Shown here: one piece after another, positions 45,701 to 54,300 of the stretch
How positions within the stretch are numbered: position 1 is the first letter of the stretch
Layout: each line of letters starts with the position of its first letter
Assembly (NCBI GenBank): GCA_963970005.1
Contig: CAXAMN010022695.1
Coordinates: forward strand, 1,348,297-1,412,296
DNA from: Durusdinium trenchii
Lineage: Eukaryota; Sar; Dinophyceae; Suessiales; Symbiodiniaceae
DNA: 64,000 nt
Reading direction: 5' to 3'
Program-made: the position numbers and the translations under genes
Notes under the pieces: generated by a model
What the model saw: the letters and a program-made list of their open reading frames with translations, nothing else
Told to the model about the DNA's origin: nothing
The model's database searches: none

Positions 45701-47991
45701 TCCAAACCCTCATTGGTATCTGCCACATGAATCTGCTTCAATCTGAAAGTCTTCATGCTGCGGAGGGACTTCAAGAGGGATGTGGCCTCAGTGATCAGCT
45801 CCGACGTCGGATCACCCTTCTTTTCCAATTCAACTCCACCATCCCGTCCTTTTTCTCCTCCACCTGCCACCGGCCGTGTAGCCGCGGACAAAGAGCTCGT
45901 CAATGAAGTAGTTCCTGACTTTTCGTTCGGGCCAGTCTCCTCCTTCTCCGACGTCCCTTTCCCACTTCCCTTCAGCTTGGCCGTCTTTTTCCCATCCTTC
46001 TCCGGTCGCTCCCGACCATACGGACAGTCCTTCGCAAAGTGGTTCTCCCCTGAGCAGTGAAAACACCTGCCCGTCTTGTTGATGCCCTCCCAGGCATGGG
46101 CGAAAGTACAGGTCTCTCCCCGCTTGCACCCACCAGTCGTACCCCAGTAACGGCATGGATGTTTCGTCTTTGGTGGTCCATCTCCGCCTCCGCCTCCTCC
46201 ACCCAAGGCCTTAATCGTTGGCTGAGCTCCTGCTACCGGTTGAAGGACTGCTCCTGCACCGGTATTCTTGGCCGACGAGGGATGCGGCATAGTCAACGCC
46301 AAATCCTCCGCCTCGGCCTGGAGAAACTCTGCGAACTCCTTGGTAGTGGTTAGCGTGGGCCTCCGATCGACCTCAAGTTCCTGCCGAGCTGCTGCAATCC
46401 TGAATCCCACTTGGCTTCCTCCATGCTTCGTGAGGTTCTCTGCAACCTTGGACAAGGCCTGAATCAAGACCATCGAGTCCGGGATCGCCACATGCAACTC
46501 TTCAGCTCGACAAATCCACCTGCGCCAGGTTCGGATAGCGCCCAGTGTATCCTGAATAGAACTGCCGCACTTCACCTCCGTCAGGCTGCGCAACAGATTT
46601 CCCCTTTCTGCATTTCCACCAGGTTGGTAGATGGTGAAGAGCTTGTACAAAATCGCCTGAGTCGCCACTCTTCGACTTGCAACAATGTCCTTTCTCACCG
46701 GTTCCGGGAGCGCGGCTAGCAAAGTCGAGCTCGCCCGCTGATCCAATCGTTGGAACCGTGGGGACACCTGCTCCTCCACCTTGATTCTCAATCGCCCCAA
46801 TGGCGTCGCCAAAAGCCACTCATTGTACTTCACCTCCACTTCTCGCTGCACCCAATCCCAAAACTCGCGAGACGACGTACTGAGGTCTCCCATCAACGGG
46901 GAAATCACCGTCAGCCAGTCCCCAAAGAGCAGGGCCGCATTCTCAGTCGAAGGTGATGGCAACTGTGGCAATTCCAAGTTCCTCATTGCCTCAGGCAATG
47001 CAGCTGTCACTGATTCCAGCGGCTTCATCACGCTCGCCGCCCCAATCACTCCACTTCCATGACCTCGAGGATCGTGTACGGGAGCAAGACCAGGAGGAGT
47101 GTCAGGTGGTCCACCAAGCTTGGTAGGTTCCCCCACTGGCTCCTGCTGCCCCTCTGCCTTCGCACTCGGCACAGAAGTAAATGATGCCGTATCTCCAGCG
47201 TCCGTCATCTTCTTCACCTCCCGAGCAAAGGTTTCCTCAGCCTCCCTCAAGATGCGTTCTCGAAGACGTTCAACATGTCCCAGACCTGGACTCTGTGCAG
47301 GATGTGGGCCTCTGGCCCCTTCAGATTCCCGAACATGTGACTCACCCTTGGCCGCTTGCTGCACTGAAGTGCTCCAGAAGGGATTCACCGTCCCCAATGG
47401 TCCCACCGGGGTGGTAGGATAAGGCTCCAGCACCCGAGGATGTAGGTCATCACGTCCCGCTCCAGTCATGTAAGGTGAAGCTCCCATGCGCTCCGTTTCC
47501 ACCCCGCTCTGCCGCAAAGGAGTGCCCGCCGCCAGCCCGTGCCCTGGGAGAACTCCACATCCGGTACCGGCATGACCTCCCTGATCACCGGGTCGAAGAA
47601 GAGGATCAAGTAGGGTCGGCTGGGAACTGGGCCTTTGAAGAGCATGCTGCAACACTTCAAATGACTGCCGAACTGCCTCCTGCAAATGCCCAAGCCCCAA
47701 CACCTGGCCTCTTGGGTCATTCAGCAACTGTCGAATTTCCGGTGTTCCCTGGTGGCCACTCGATGCCGTCACAGCTGAATGACCTCCATGGCCACCACCC
47801 GCGCCAGCAGCCACGCCCAGCCGCTTCACTTCCGCCGCTGCCACCGGCACTGATTGCGCCCTTGCCGCCTTCGCCTTCATCTCCTCCTCGATCAAGGCAT
47901 CCAGCCGGCGGTCCGCAGCTCCGACTTCCAGCGGCGCCGCGGCCTCTTTCCTTTCCCGCGACCGCTGCTGCCGTCGCCTCCGCTGCTCCAT
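42709..47991 (-). CDS. Copia gag-protease-methyltransferase-like-integrase polyprotein (ORF1, 1760 aa)
   Basis: The frame opens 86 nt inside the 5' LTR and runs 1,760 codons without a stop. Residues about 340-570 look like a copia gag core. A CCCH finger (C613, C622, C628, H632) is followed by a CCHC knuckle (C643, C646, H651, C656). A retropepsin-like motif LALLDGGATHPLR has its aspartate at 769, with D-G-G in place of the usual D-S/T-G. Residues about 932-1130 resemble a C5-cytosine methyltransferase: HLFSG at 936-940, VGGPPCRT with C996, FLLESPQ with E1066, and RRKPTSLLTN at 1117-1126. Integrase follows with H1197, H1202, C1209, C1212 and catalytic D1237, D1364, E1400 (last spacing exactly 35 residues). 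An acidic insert at about 1275-1304 lies between the first two catalytic aspartates. The product should be cleaved into virion and integration proteins; methyltransferase activity is unproven. Confidence 0.93.
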   Translation of the reverse strand: MEQRRRRQQRSRERKEAAAPLEVGAADRRLDALIEEEMKAKAARAQSVPVAAAEVKRLGVAAGAGGGHGGHSAVTASSGHQGTPEIRQLLNDPRGQVLGLGHLQEAVRQSFEVLQHALQRPSSQPTLLDPLLRPGDQGGHAGTGCGVLPGHGLAAGTPLRQSGVETERMGASPYMTGAGRDDLHPRVLEPYPTTPVGPLGTVNPFWSTSVQQAAKGESHVRESEGARGPHPAQSPGLGHVERLRERILREAEETFAREVKKMTDAGDTASFTSVPSAKAEGQQEPVGEPTKLGGPPDTPPGLAPVHDPRGHGSGVIGAASVMKPLESVTAALPEAMRNLELPQLPSPSTENAALLFGDWLTVISPLMGDLSTSSREFWDWVQREVEVKYNEWLLATPLGRLRIKVEEQVSPRFQRLDQRASSTLLAALPEPVRKDIVASRRVATQAILYKLFTIYQPGGNAERGNLLRSLTEVKCGSSIQDTLGAIRTWRRWICRAEELHVAIPDSMVLIQALSKVAENLTKHGGSQVGFRIAAARQELEVDRRPTLTTTKEFAEFLQAEAEDLALTMPHPSSAKNTGAGAVLQPVAGAQPTIKALGGGGGGGDGPPKTKHPCRYWGTTGGCKRGETCTFAHAWEGINKTGRCFHCSGENHFAKDCPYGRERPEKDGKKTAKLKGSGKGTSEKEETGPNEKSGTTSLTSSLSAATRPVAGGGEKGRDGGVELEKKGDPTSELITEATSLLKSLRSMKTFRLKQIHVADTNEGLELALLDGGATHPLRMARQEERGRLQPVTVELAHGCTTLYKHPDFDTLLSLEPVEPILPLSLLVENGYAIHWNGQGCTIMHQQLGAVKCWLRSGCPVMNRKDAMVMLAEFEENQKTRKRLSQVDWSWWRSIMPDVPEDVLEMMVGFSSEPSPELLPWNRRQRRRHQRSRGLVIHLFSGADTGRWKGTLPDDMDWIFLDLELGDGFNVHNANVWSYVCSLARSGKVKGVVGGPPCRTTSRLRCKGPPGPRRVRGRGDDRWGLEGLTAREREQVRGDSALVVKQVGLWHLAEEHREGPDPVAFLLESPQDPASYVGDGVDAGHDHPSFFEWPLLRRMVDEYGMSLVSFDQGRTGHSRRKPTSLLTNLRHLEDLNGLRGGGSADPVEGGLQERMKASRSWARWSSGLVKAIGLALNLRFGGRAHIGLAKMDVEEWKRHIKQEHVPYRRDCRDCVEAMGFSSPHRRSRNASSAFVMAVDIMGPFEQGRDLGLNQWCRYVMVATIPVPIVKDLAGAPEEPRDHESEVKDVVEIEEEKEEVELATEEQVAELNMKAALERAQEEVPLQNLTIAEPMQSRAVEDIVQALSKVHAHYRMLGVRPCRLHSDREKSFLTKAVAKWVQAREMVHTMTSGDDSQSNGRVEAELLQLKRRMRLLLHTSKVEASLWPCALRHAATQRLRIQLQRLGVGSKPMVNFGSMVMAKAKRWHHKTGELTNPFKRVQVLGPSPLMSSGWVAKDKQNRIQHLRTVVTPSKTLEAVLELQEVDLKDKGIRHRLTGKQSFDPHPLKDVVARHFDAGVQPALRVLRAGGETTEPILENPEPTPLNSLSVWQLGEDMNGMMDSTDQSMEPMVGGDGEEEVVGVELEISGPLRNYLEELERDFSGGGLEFVDDEEDVEEVVDETEPESEGDQSGWRAWECLGELAMVCCGDCGLLQPRHPHQVPTENPRDTRGCGVVMSSMQAAVEGTLDLVEATQISCGFCGGNLEYVGRLPRTSDWRSMEGL

Positions 47992-48063
47992 GGGGACCAG
48001 CGACCCCTCTGTTCACCCAACAGCAGGGGGTGGACTTGGAAAATCCAAACAAAAAAGATCACC

Positions 48064-48077
48064 TTGGGCTCATAACC
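48064..48077 (-). promoter_or_regulatory. Primer-binding site complementary to initiator tRNA-Met anticodon arm
   Basis: The 14 nt directly inside the 5' LTR read TTGGGCTCATAACC on the plus strand. This matches the anticodon stem-loop of eukaryotic initiator tRNA-Met (CAT anticodon within GGGCTCATAACC), not a tRNA 3' end. Drosophila copia and yeast Ty5 are known to prime from such an internal half-tRNA fragment. The position flush with the LTR and the sequence match are direct observations; the use of a half-tRNA primer is inferred by analogy. Confidence 0.8.
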
Positions 48078-48214
48078 TGTGGTTATGACATGGGATGCCC
48101 AGCGCGTCGGGCCTTTTCAAACTTGAGCCAAAGTAAGACGAAAACACTCGTAGCGCTTGGCTTTCTACGAGGTTTAGTTGTACACTTTTTGATTTGTGCA
48201 CTTCATGAATCACA
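48078..48214 (-). repeat. 5' LTR of the copia element
   Basis: This 137-bp terminal repeat appears identical by eye to 37422-37558. On the element strand it starts TGTGATTC and ends AACCACA. It is short for an LTR. It should contain the promoter and the transcript start, but no TATA-like box is evident, as is usual in dinoflagellates. It holds an 11-nt spliced-leader-like motif at 48122-48132. It is followed on the element strand by the primer-binding site and, after 86 nt, by the gag start codon. Confidence 0.95.
48122..48132 (-). other. Spliced-leader-like 11-mer inside the 5' LTR
   Basis: On the minus strand the LTR reads TACTTTGGCTCAAG. The last 11 bases, TTTGGCTCAAG, equal the 3' end of the 22-nt dinoflagellate spliced leader that is trans-spliced onto mRNAs. 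The same motif recurs in the 3' LTR at 37466-37476. Relic leader ends in dinoflagellate retrogenes are established knowledge. Whether this one marks a captured leader, a trans-splicing signal or chance is inference. Confidence 0.55.
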
Positions 48215-48807
48215 GAAACAAACACAGTTGCAAAACAAAAACATGAACATGCTGTGACATGCTGTGCCTTGCCCCCTAAAACAAGGAGGAACAGAAACTT
48301 ACTCGGCTAATTACTCCGCTCGATCGGAAAAAAACACGACTTGTTTTTGCTCGCGCTCCCGTGACATGCTGTTTGTGGATCCCGGACATCGTTTACACCG
48401 ATCCACGGACAGTGGAGTCCAAGGATCCAGCGCGTTTGGAGTTTCGGAGTCACATCAAAAAAATGCTGGTGTGAACCCCCATTGGAACCCAACATGACTT
48501 GCTTTTTTCCGATCCTATACATCACCAGTGGTTGGGACTGGGGAAAGATCCAACCACATTTCTGCTTGGGCTTCGAACAGGGTCATCTCAGAAGCTTCGA
48601 ATCAATTCGTGTCTGAATACTGAGTGGGATCAAACAACAAACTGCAAATGCATGAACGCAAACACACATTGAGTGCCAACATGTTCCAAATCAAATGAAC
48701 ATCCATATTGGGTGGGATATTTCATGGGGTGGGCGGCTGTCAAGCTGGATCTTCGGTCTTCGACCCGATGGCCAAGTGTTTCTTTGTCGCATGGTGGCAG
48801 ATCCAAA

Positions 48808-48965
48808 CGCTAGGAGCAAGGACGCTACTAGGGGCTCCTGGCATCACTACTAGGAGCAAGGACGCTACAAAGGGCTCCTGGCCTTACTACTAGGAACAAG
48901 AAGCTACTAGGAGCTCCTGACATCGCTACTAGGAGCAAGAAGCCACTAGTAGCTCCTGGCCGTAC
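48808..48965. repeat. CTACTAG tandem repeat array, second locus
   Basis: About four 40-bp units based on CTACTAGGAGCAAGGACGCT and ACTAGGGGCTCCTGGC. The units are closely related to those at 19153-19376 and 51030-51135. Confidence 0.8.
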
Positions 48966-48995
48966 CCCCGGAAAGGAGCAACATCTTCTTTTCAG

Positions 48996-49073
48996 CACCA
49001 ACCGCTGGATCCAGGACCAATTACAACCTCCTCATGGAGCTCTTGGTCACCCGCGAGCAGGACCAGCTAAGTC
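48996..49073 (+). CDS. Candidate exon, plus strand
   Basis: Seventy-eight bases lie between a classic pyrimidine-rich acceptor (CATCTTCTTTTCAG) and a perfect donor GTAAGT. They encode 26 residues including NYNLLMELLVTREQDQLS, a charged helix. The open frame continues past the donor for another 130 codons, so a longer unspliced ORF is possible but reads less like protein. No neighbours were found to build a gene model. Confidence 0.4.
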
Positions 49074-51029
49074 GTAAGTCGTTGATCATGCAAACCGTGG
49101 CCCAAACCGTTGGTGTTTTCGGCGGGCTTTCACACTGCCCGCGATCACCTAAGTCTGAGCTGTCGACCGCTGTTTTGTCCACTGCTAAACTGGCAAAGCT
49201 CCATGAAGTAAAAAACAATCAAGCAAATACATGTTGGCCCCTCAAGGTTCTTGCTCAAGGCCTTTGTTTTTTCTCAGTGTTTTGTGTCGTGATATTCTCA
49301 GGGTTCTCAGGAGTGCAAGTTCTAGTTTGTCCGCTGTTATTGCTTGCTGGGTTTTCTCAGAGATCCTCAGCGATTTCTGCGTTGATTCAGCAAACACGGC
49401 CTGGATTCAAAAGATTGTATATCAACATAGCAAAGGACAACCAAAGCAAAACTGAACAATAAACGAAGCATCTCTCTGTCATCTGTTTAGAGTTATCAAC
49501 ATGTCTGTACACTCTTGATCAAACATAAGAACTAGACTGAGCATCATGTTTTCACTTACAGTACCAAACGGAAGAAACATGAAAAACATTGTTGTCCTTT
49601 GGATGCTATAACGTGCTCACTGGTGGGAACGCAAATTTGCCTTTGCTTTCAGCAGGTGATGCGCTTTAGAAAAAGTAATACGCCCTGGAAGAGAACCACA
49701 TGTTACTGCTTTGGTCGTCCTTTGCCCATGAGGCCCCTTCTTTGGATGTAGAAAGGTGGAAGGTTCTCCAAAGGACATGGGAGTCTTAGGTGAGTCATTC
49801 ACTGAGCCATGATGAGTCTCCCCGAGTCCTTCACCAATGCATCTGTGACTTTGAATCCTTCAGTATGCGGAAACCAGTCCAGCAAATTCTGGACATTGGA
49901 AGTCGTGCAACAGAACACTACCGGAAAGTGCAACATTGAAGGTCCAGGAAAATGGTGACCAAGCACAAGCACTGCAAAGCTCTTGCGTGAATTTGATAGC
50001 AGTGGTATCAACTATCAAGGTGGTAAAAGTGGCAAGCATTTGAGAACACAACATCTGCGACATGTGTCCTTCCCGTTTCGTCAATGGCACCAATGATTCC
50101 GGAAAGGGTTCAATGCGTGCTTCTTGTTTTTTTGATTCGAAGGGGTGGAGTAGGGAATTTGTTGACAACCACGGGCAATTGTCTACTGAGTCTGAGTCTG
50201 CTACTACCATTCTGCTGTCTTGGGTCTGCACCTAGTTTCTTATGTATCTCAACGGACAATGCCGAACCTAAGATTGAAAATGAACAACTGCAAGCTCAAC
50301 TCCAAGTGGAGGGCTTGTAAACTGGTATTCAGAAGGCTCCAAAAACGAAACGAGAAAGGAACAACGAATCATCAAACACCGTGGATTCTCCCTCAAGAGA
50401 TCTTTGGCCAGATTAATTAAGCAATCCTATGTTTGATTCTCGTGAGTCTTTTTTGGACACATGAGGGTGAACAATTCAACACCGCTGACACTTCATCCAT
50501 TCGCACGGTGTCGGAAACCAGCTCGAGGCTTTGGTGCATGATTCCGAAGCCGAACAACGATCAGGATGACTAATGGACTGATGGTTGTAATGAACACTAA
50601 TAAACCCCCAAACATGCAGTGTAGAACCTCTTCATATATGTGTTTTGGTCCATTCGTCAACCGTTTACGACTCATCTTCACTTTACCACTTTGACAGTAC
50701 TGCTTTAAGAAAATTGAGAATGCATGCCCACCCACTGCAGGTCGCATCATGACTCCAAATATGTAATTTCCTCTTGGACTACTGCGGGTTTATGGGAATT
50801 GAGCATCATTCCTATACCTTTGCTGTTGCCAAACCACAACTCGCAAAATCCCGCAAGATGGGAATGGCATGACGGGCATTCCTCTACCATCGAGCTGACA
50901 GGCTGACAGGTCAATCCCAGGTACGGTCGCGTGTCGCACCGTGGTTGCGCCGTGTCGCTCGTTTGGCAGACGTACACTCGGCAGATCTTGGCAGTTCATC
51001 TATCAAACCCTAATCAACCGCACTTCCAA

Positions 51030-51135
51030 GTGCGCTACTAGGGGCTCCTGGCATCGCTACTAGGAGCAAGGACGCTACTAGGGGCTCCTGGCCTTACTAC
51101 TAGGAACAAACAATTGCTAGGGGCTCCTGGCCATC
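51030..51135. repeat. CTACTAG tandem repeat array, third locus
   Basis: About two and a half units of the same 40-bp family, ending TTGCTAGGGGCTCCTGGCC. Flanking DNA is not shared with the other two loci. Confidence 0.8.
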
Positions 51136-52525
51136 AGTCAGTGTCAAAGCACCGAGTCTTCGTCTTCTGCAATTGCGTGGAACATGACGGTTGGAGCAGC
51201 GTGAATTGCGGTGGCAACGTGTCACAAACGCAGTGAGTTTCTATAGTGTACACCGTATGTGCATGTGTATAAACAAATATGACCTTATTAAACATTAGTA
51301 ATATAATACAATGATTACAATCCAATGCTCTATCTATTATTATAATATATAAGTATGTGGTTATAAAATATTTATATATGGCCTTATATGATTTGGTATC
51401 CTGTTGTGTTCATGGAAGTTACCCTCTGGGATTTGCGGGAACAATTCCTACATGTGTACATGCGTGTGTCATGGTGTCTATCAAGTGTCATTAAAAGTGT
51501 CGTCTGCTCAGGTAGCAGCATCTGCGCATCGGCTAAGATCGAAGCCTTTGCATCCAAAGATTCAGCAAGTAAGTTGATGCCTACTCTGATGCCCTGCATC
51601 TACTCTGATGTTTTGCATCTGATGCCCTGCGGTATGCGTTGTGGTACGCCCTGCGAAGTGGATGAACTGTAGCAGAAACTTGGCCATGAGTTCAAATGAA
51701 TTTGGCTAATGATCATGTGCATCCAAAACCAAGAACATGTGTTGGCATACAAAAACAAAATGACATGCCGCACTCTTTCACCAGGTCTCTGGATTTTGCA
51801 CATGACAAGTCGTTTAAACGATCTAGGTTGAGGAAACACTGACTGTGTTTTTTCTGATTTTTGATAGTTGACACTGCTTCCTGTGCCCGCTTCTACCATA
51901 GAGTTGAAAGAATTGAAACTGGTTGAAACACATATATATAAATAAATGAAACTCCAAAAAGGGTTATGTTTTTAAATCTGGATGATGTGGAACCCTGTCC
52001 AACGAAAGATCTGTACGGTCTGTGCCACCCCAATGATGGTTGTGCTTGATGGGCCTGCTGACAATGGTTCGGTCAGGCACTCCGAGCGACTGTCAGCAGC
52101 CTTCAATATACGTTCACACCACAAACGTGACAGTAGAAGTAACTATATTCATACTATATTTCGTACTGGTTGTATATAAATATACATAGACACACAACAG
52201 GAAAACATGAGAGTCTGAGCATCAGTGGGACTCGGAGGGATGTTCAACAAAATATCAAAAATACATTTTAGACACATAAACACCCGGTACTTCTGGCTAA
52301 TACCAAAGTAACTTGGTTGGAGGGAATGGGGGAGCCCTCAATCTTCATGGATCATTCCGCCGGAGCAAGCTGCGCAGCATTAAAAAAAACACTTAGAATC
52401 ATTTAGATAACAAAAAACAGTTTGAAACACTTCCCCGGAAACAAGAGTGGGAATGTTGTAGGAGTCCCATGGATTCTCGATCATGTTCTGCCCTGAAAAA
52501 GCGCCACTGTCCGACCGCGAATCCA

Positions 52526-52896
52526 GTGTGTGTGTGTGTGTAAACCGCTGTTACACGCGCAAAGCTTGTTGGTCTGATCAGGCTCCACAGTGCTTGTCAC
52601 TATATGTTAGCAACCAGCAGGGGGCAAGGCCTCCAGTGATGAACCTTGTCGAACGAAGCTACATGGCTGGAGGGGAAGCGGATGGAGATGATCGCGTACC
52701 TGCATTGATTGTGAGTTAATCTCATTCCACTTGTAGAGGTTGGCAGGCTGTTGCAGGATGATGTAGGTTTACAACTGATCTCAGTTTCATTGACAGTGTC
52801 GCTTGTGTTTTACGTACATAGGCAGTGGACTCAGGAGGTTCTGCAGAGCTTGAGACATCATTCCACTGATCCACCCAATAACTCTTCTCAGTGTGT
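52526..52896 (+). repeat. Left direct repeat (LTR-like)
   Basis: This is similar to 57996-58417 over its full length. It starts in a TG run followed by TAAACCGCTGTTACACGCG and ends at CTTCTCAGTGTGT, after which the two copies diverge. Confidence 0.75.
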
Positions 52897-53559
52897 ACAG
52901 GGCGCATGCCAACTCGGGCGACACCGTGGAGCACCCTCAGTTGACTCTACAGACGGCAGGGGCCGTAATGATGTACCCCCGTTGTGGGTTCATCGAATTC
53001 AGATAACACGTTGGGGTGACGAGAGCCGCCACCGTGCACAAACTTGTGGTTCTTGTGAGATTTTAGAGCGTGCTTCGAGCGCAGTGGTTACGGCAGCAGT
53101 TCGCTAAAGAGAGCGCAGCCTCCGCGGGAGAAGCAGCTCCCTTTTAGCTCCTGCGGGAAACTACGACGTACTGCACTTAATGGCTTACTTTCGTTCCAGC
53201 TGCGTTCTCAACTGGTTGGTTATTCTCGTCGTTTTATCAGTTTTCAGTGAGGATTCTATGACTCGCTATGTCACAGGTTTGACCGCACACACTACCTCCG
53301 TTCTTCAGTCTAACATAGAGTGTGGCATCATGACCCATCTGTGCCGGGCGCATGTGCAAAGTCTCATCCACCTCGTCCATCGTGGGCTTTGGGTCGACCA
53401 GTTTCCAGCGCTAGTGTCCCGGGGAAACCGTCGACATCTCCTACTGGCCTGGTGACACTCAGGTATCAAAGATGCTTTGGATCCTTTGAGCTTGCAGGTG
53501 CACCCCAAAATCTTTCCCCTTTCTTTGACAGGATGGTGACTTCTGAGCAACAGCAGGCT

Positions 53560-53582
53560 TCGATGATGATGATGATGATGAT
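53560..53582 (+). repeat. (GAT)n microsatellite
   Basis: A run of seven GAT trinucleotides inside the decayed LTR-type element. Confidence 0.95.
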
Positions 53583-54230
53583 GTGGCACCAGGCCACCCA
53601 GGCTATGTGGCCTGCCTGTCTTGACTCAGGTTCCGCTACACCCTCGGTGGACGTTCGGCGGCTGAGGAATGCCTCGCGAAACGTCATCGGTCTTCGTTGG
53701 CACTACTACCTGATGCGCCACCACAACCTGCCAGTGGACAGTTCTCCACTGCTTCTCAGGTTCATCCACAGATTTTGACACAGCCGGCCAATCCCGGTTG
53801 TGGGGACTTGAGCACACCATTGAGGATGGGACTAGTGCATATATAGTACAGACGCTGTCACCCACCAACGTGATGCCTTTGAGGAACATACCATCAGGAG
53901 CTAATGGTGCAACAATGGCCAGTGGCTTGACAAGTTTGAATTTGTCAACCAAACTATGAAGGGACTCCTGTGACAAATACCTTGGCCAACGTCATGGCAG
54001 CGTGTTGTAGCACATGAGCATACAGTGTGTCATGGTGTTCATACGTCTGGTCAAAAATGATCTGACAAAGATGGGTACTGAGTTGTGACAATTGAGGTTC
54101 CAATGTCCAACCTGCTGTTGTCGTGCAATACGACGCGTCTGTCACAGTCCCAATTCCATGACCATTCCATATTCCAGGGCAGAAGGAATCCGGGGAATAG
54201 CTTCCAAACTCTCTTTGATTGTGAGGAGTT

Positions 54231-54300
54231 CATCGTATAGAGATAGTGGAGGCCCATTCTAGAATCATCGTATAGAGATAGTGGAGGCCCATTCTAGAAT
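54231..54300 (+). repeat. Exact 35-bp tandem duplication
   Basis: The unit starting CATCGTATAGAGATAGTGG and ending CCATTCTAGAAT occurs twice in immediate succession with no difference. It lies inside the decayed LTR-type element. Confidence 0.9.

Larger units (their letters stand above)
37422..48214 (-). mobile_element. Complete Ty1/copia-type LTR retrotransposon carrying a methyltransferase-like domain
   Basis: Two identical 137-bp direct repeats (37422-37558 and 48078-48214) begin TG and end CA and are flanked by the 5-bp duplication GAAAC (37417-37421 and 48215-48219). A tRNA-matching primer site adjoins the inner edge of the right LTR and a purine tract adjoins the left LTR, so the element reads on the minus strand. 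Coding order is gag, protease, methyltransferase-like domain, integrase, RT, RNase H, C-terminal extension; integrase before RT is diagnostic of copia elements. Total length is 10,793 bp, or 9,249 bp without the nested insertion and its duplicated TA. Identical LTRs and long open frames indicate a recent insertion; the nested DNA element then broke RNase H. Family assignment is firm; present activity is unlikely for this copy. Confidence 0.96.
48220..52525. other. Mostly non-coding DNA right of the retrotransposon
   Basis: Apart from the exon candidate at 48996-49073 and two CTACTAG arrays, I see no supportable gene. AT-rich patches near 51.3 and 52.2 kb lack structure. Confidence 0.5.

Noticed and set aside
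42798-47422. Plus-strand frames opposite the gag-pol gene
   Set aside because: Shadows of the minus-strand polyprotein; no independent motifs.
48064-48077. Fragment of a tRNA-Met gene
   Set aside because: Only the anticodon-arm half matches and it abuts the LTR, so a primer-binding site explains it better.
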